Source: Oceanospirillaceae bacterium (GTDB lineage: Bacteria; Pseudomonadota; Gammaproteobacteria; Pseudomonadales; Balneatricaceae). From it: a stretch of 36,361 nt of DNA. Shown here in pieces: positions 35,703 through 36,361 of this stretch; position 1 is the first letter of the stretch; each line of letters begins with the position of its first letter. The notes under the pieces are model-generated. The model searched no databases, was not told the DNA's origin, and saw nothing but the letters and a program-made list of their open reading frames with translations. The translations under genes were made by a program, and so were the position numbers. The DNA lies in assembly GCA_024640955.1 (NCBI GenBank), contig JAHEDZ010000034.1, forward strand, positions 1 through 36,361, written 5' to 3'.

Positions 35703-36361
35703 ATGTCAGGCGCCGAGCTATTTGATCTAAACGAAGCTGCAGATGAGGCCCGTCTGTTTGAGCGCTTTGCCGTGGACTTGCAAACACAGGGTTACACTAT
35801 CTGTCCGGGTGCGCTTCCAACAGCACTTGCCCAAGAGATCTGCGAACAGCTGTATGGGCTGGATCAGAGTGATTTTAGCCAAGCTGGTGTCGGACGCCAA
35901 AACCGCCATATGCGCAATGAATTTGTGCGCACCGATCGTATCTGTTGGTTTACCGGCGAGACACCAACGGGTCGTCGTTGGCTAAACTGGGCCGAGCGGT
36001 TACAAATCTATCTCAATCGTCATCTCTTTATGGGCCTGTTCTCATTTGAAAGTCATCTTGCGCACTATGCAGAGGGTGATTTTTATAAGCGCCACTATGA
36101 TGCGTTTCGAGATCAACGTAATCGTGTGCTCTCACTGGTTCTTTACCTGAATCCGAGCTGGGGGCCAGAGGATGGTGGTGAGCTTGTGCTCTATCGAGAT
36201 GATACCGATCGGGAGGGGATAAAAGTGACGCCTCTTCTCGGTACGGTGGTGCTATTTTTGAGTGAGGAGTTTCCGCACGAGGTTCTGCCGTCTCAGCGGG
36301 ACCGCTACTCAATAGCCGGTTGGTATCGAGTGAATGGCTCGACAGTCGATCGCGTCGATCC
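35703..36361 (+). CDS. 2OG-Fe(II) oxygenase, EGLN/PPHD-like prolyl hydroxylase (3' end missing)
   Basis: Predicted 2-oxoglutarate and iron dependent oxygenase; 219 codons are present with no stop before the window end. Iron ligands HXD...H are H131, D133 (RHYDAF) and H192 (EFPHEV), and the 2-oxoglutarate arginine is R201 (RYSIAGWYR). The double-stranded beta-helix core lies at about 112-210. It resembles the Pseudomonas prolyl hydroxylase PPHD, an EGLN homologue that hydroxylates a proline of EF-Tu; the target here is inference. AAGGAG lies 8 bases before the ATG. Since the core ends by residue ~212, only a few C-terminal residues are probably missing. Confidence 0.83.
   Translation, partial: MSGAELFDLNEAADEARLFERFAVDLQTQGYTICPGALPTALAQEICEQLYGLDQSDFSQAGVGRQNRHMRNEFVRTDRICWFTGETPTGRRWLNWAERLQIYLNRHLFMGLFSFESHLAHYAEGDFYKRHYDAFRDQRNRVLSLVLYLNPSWGPEDGGELVLYRDDTDREGIKVTPLLGTVVLFLSEEFPHEVLPSQRDRYSIAGWYRVNGSTVDRVD

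Overview
The window is chromosomal housekeeping DNA from a gammaproteobacterium. Gene content and order point to the Oceanospirillales/Pseudomonadales side of the class. From memory, three blocks match Pseudomonas gene order: hemW-rdgB-DUF4426-metW-metX-yggT-proC-yggS-pilT-pilU; pyrC'-pyrB-pyrR-ruvX-yqgE-tonB-gshB; and metK-tktA-epd-pgk-fda. The block cyaY-lptM-(lysA)-dapF-DUF484-xerC-yigB is shared more widely in the class. I see no phage, insertion sequence, CRISPR array, tRNA or rRNA. I assign 37 protein genes. Two are cut by the window edges (an LpxL-type acyltransferase on the left, a 2OG-Fe(II) oxygenase on the right), and one, yqgE, is only half length.

Layout. 1-4920: envelope genes: lpxL-type acyltransferase (-), msbA and waaA (+), then a UDP-glucuronate 4-epimerase-like gene (-). 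4928-9947: cyaY (-), divergent from the operon lptM-lysA-dapF-DUF484-xerC-yigB (+), which makes lysine/diaminopimelate and resolves chromosome dimers. 9955-16212: a long leftward run of yggS, proC, yggT, metX, metW, DUF4426, rdgB and hemW. 16295-18508: pilT and pilU, the type IV pilus retraction ATPases, followed by a clear terminator. 18601-24832: a packed leftward operon of rsmE, gshB, tonB, yqgE (truncated), ruvX, pyrR, pyrB and a catalytically dead dihydroorotase (pyrC'). 25088-31900: metK (-), divergent from tktA, epd, pgk and fda (+), which form a sugar-phosphate and pyridoxal-phosphate precursor block. 32226-36361: srkA (+), dbpA (-), a class II sirtuin (-), and divergent from it an EGLN-like prolyl hydroxylase (+, partial).

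No new multi-gene system is evident. The observations most worth following are local. yqgE has lost its N-terminal half exactly where it joins tonB. Two intergenic elements, 7 kb apart, share one plan: 20-21 bp inverted arms around an inner segment carrying CAGGGATG and ending in a TCCC box. The dihydroorotase-like protein has lost its metal ligands. Epd has a substitution at a normally fixed active-site position. A hairpin sits in the leader of the lptM-lysA operon, and LptM itself is very small.

Several start sites were moved from the longest reading frame to one supported by a ribosome binding site or by family alignment: msbA GTG 901, lysA 5572, cyaY 5254, metW 12765, proC GTG 15497, tktA 26484, epd 28570, pgk 29621 and the sirtuin at 35620. 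All identifications come from reading the sequence and from memory of the families. No database search was possible.
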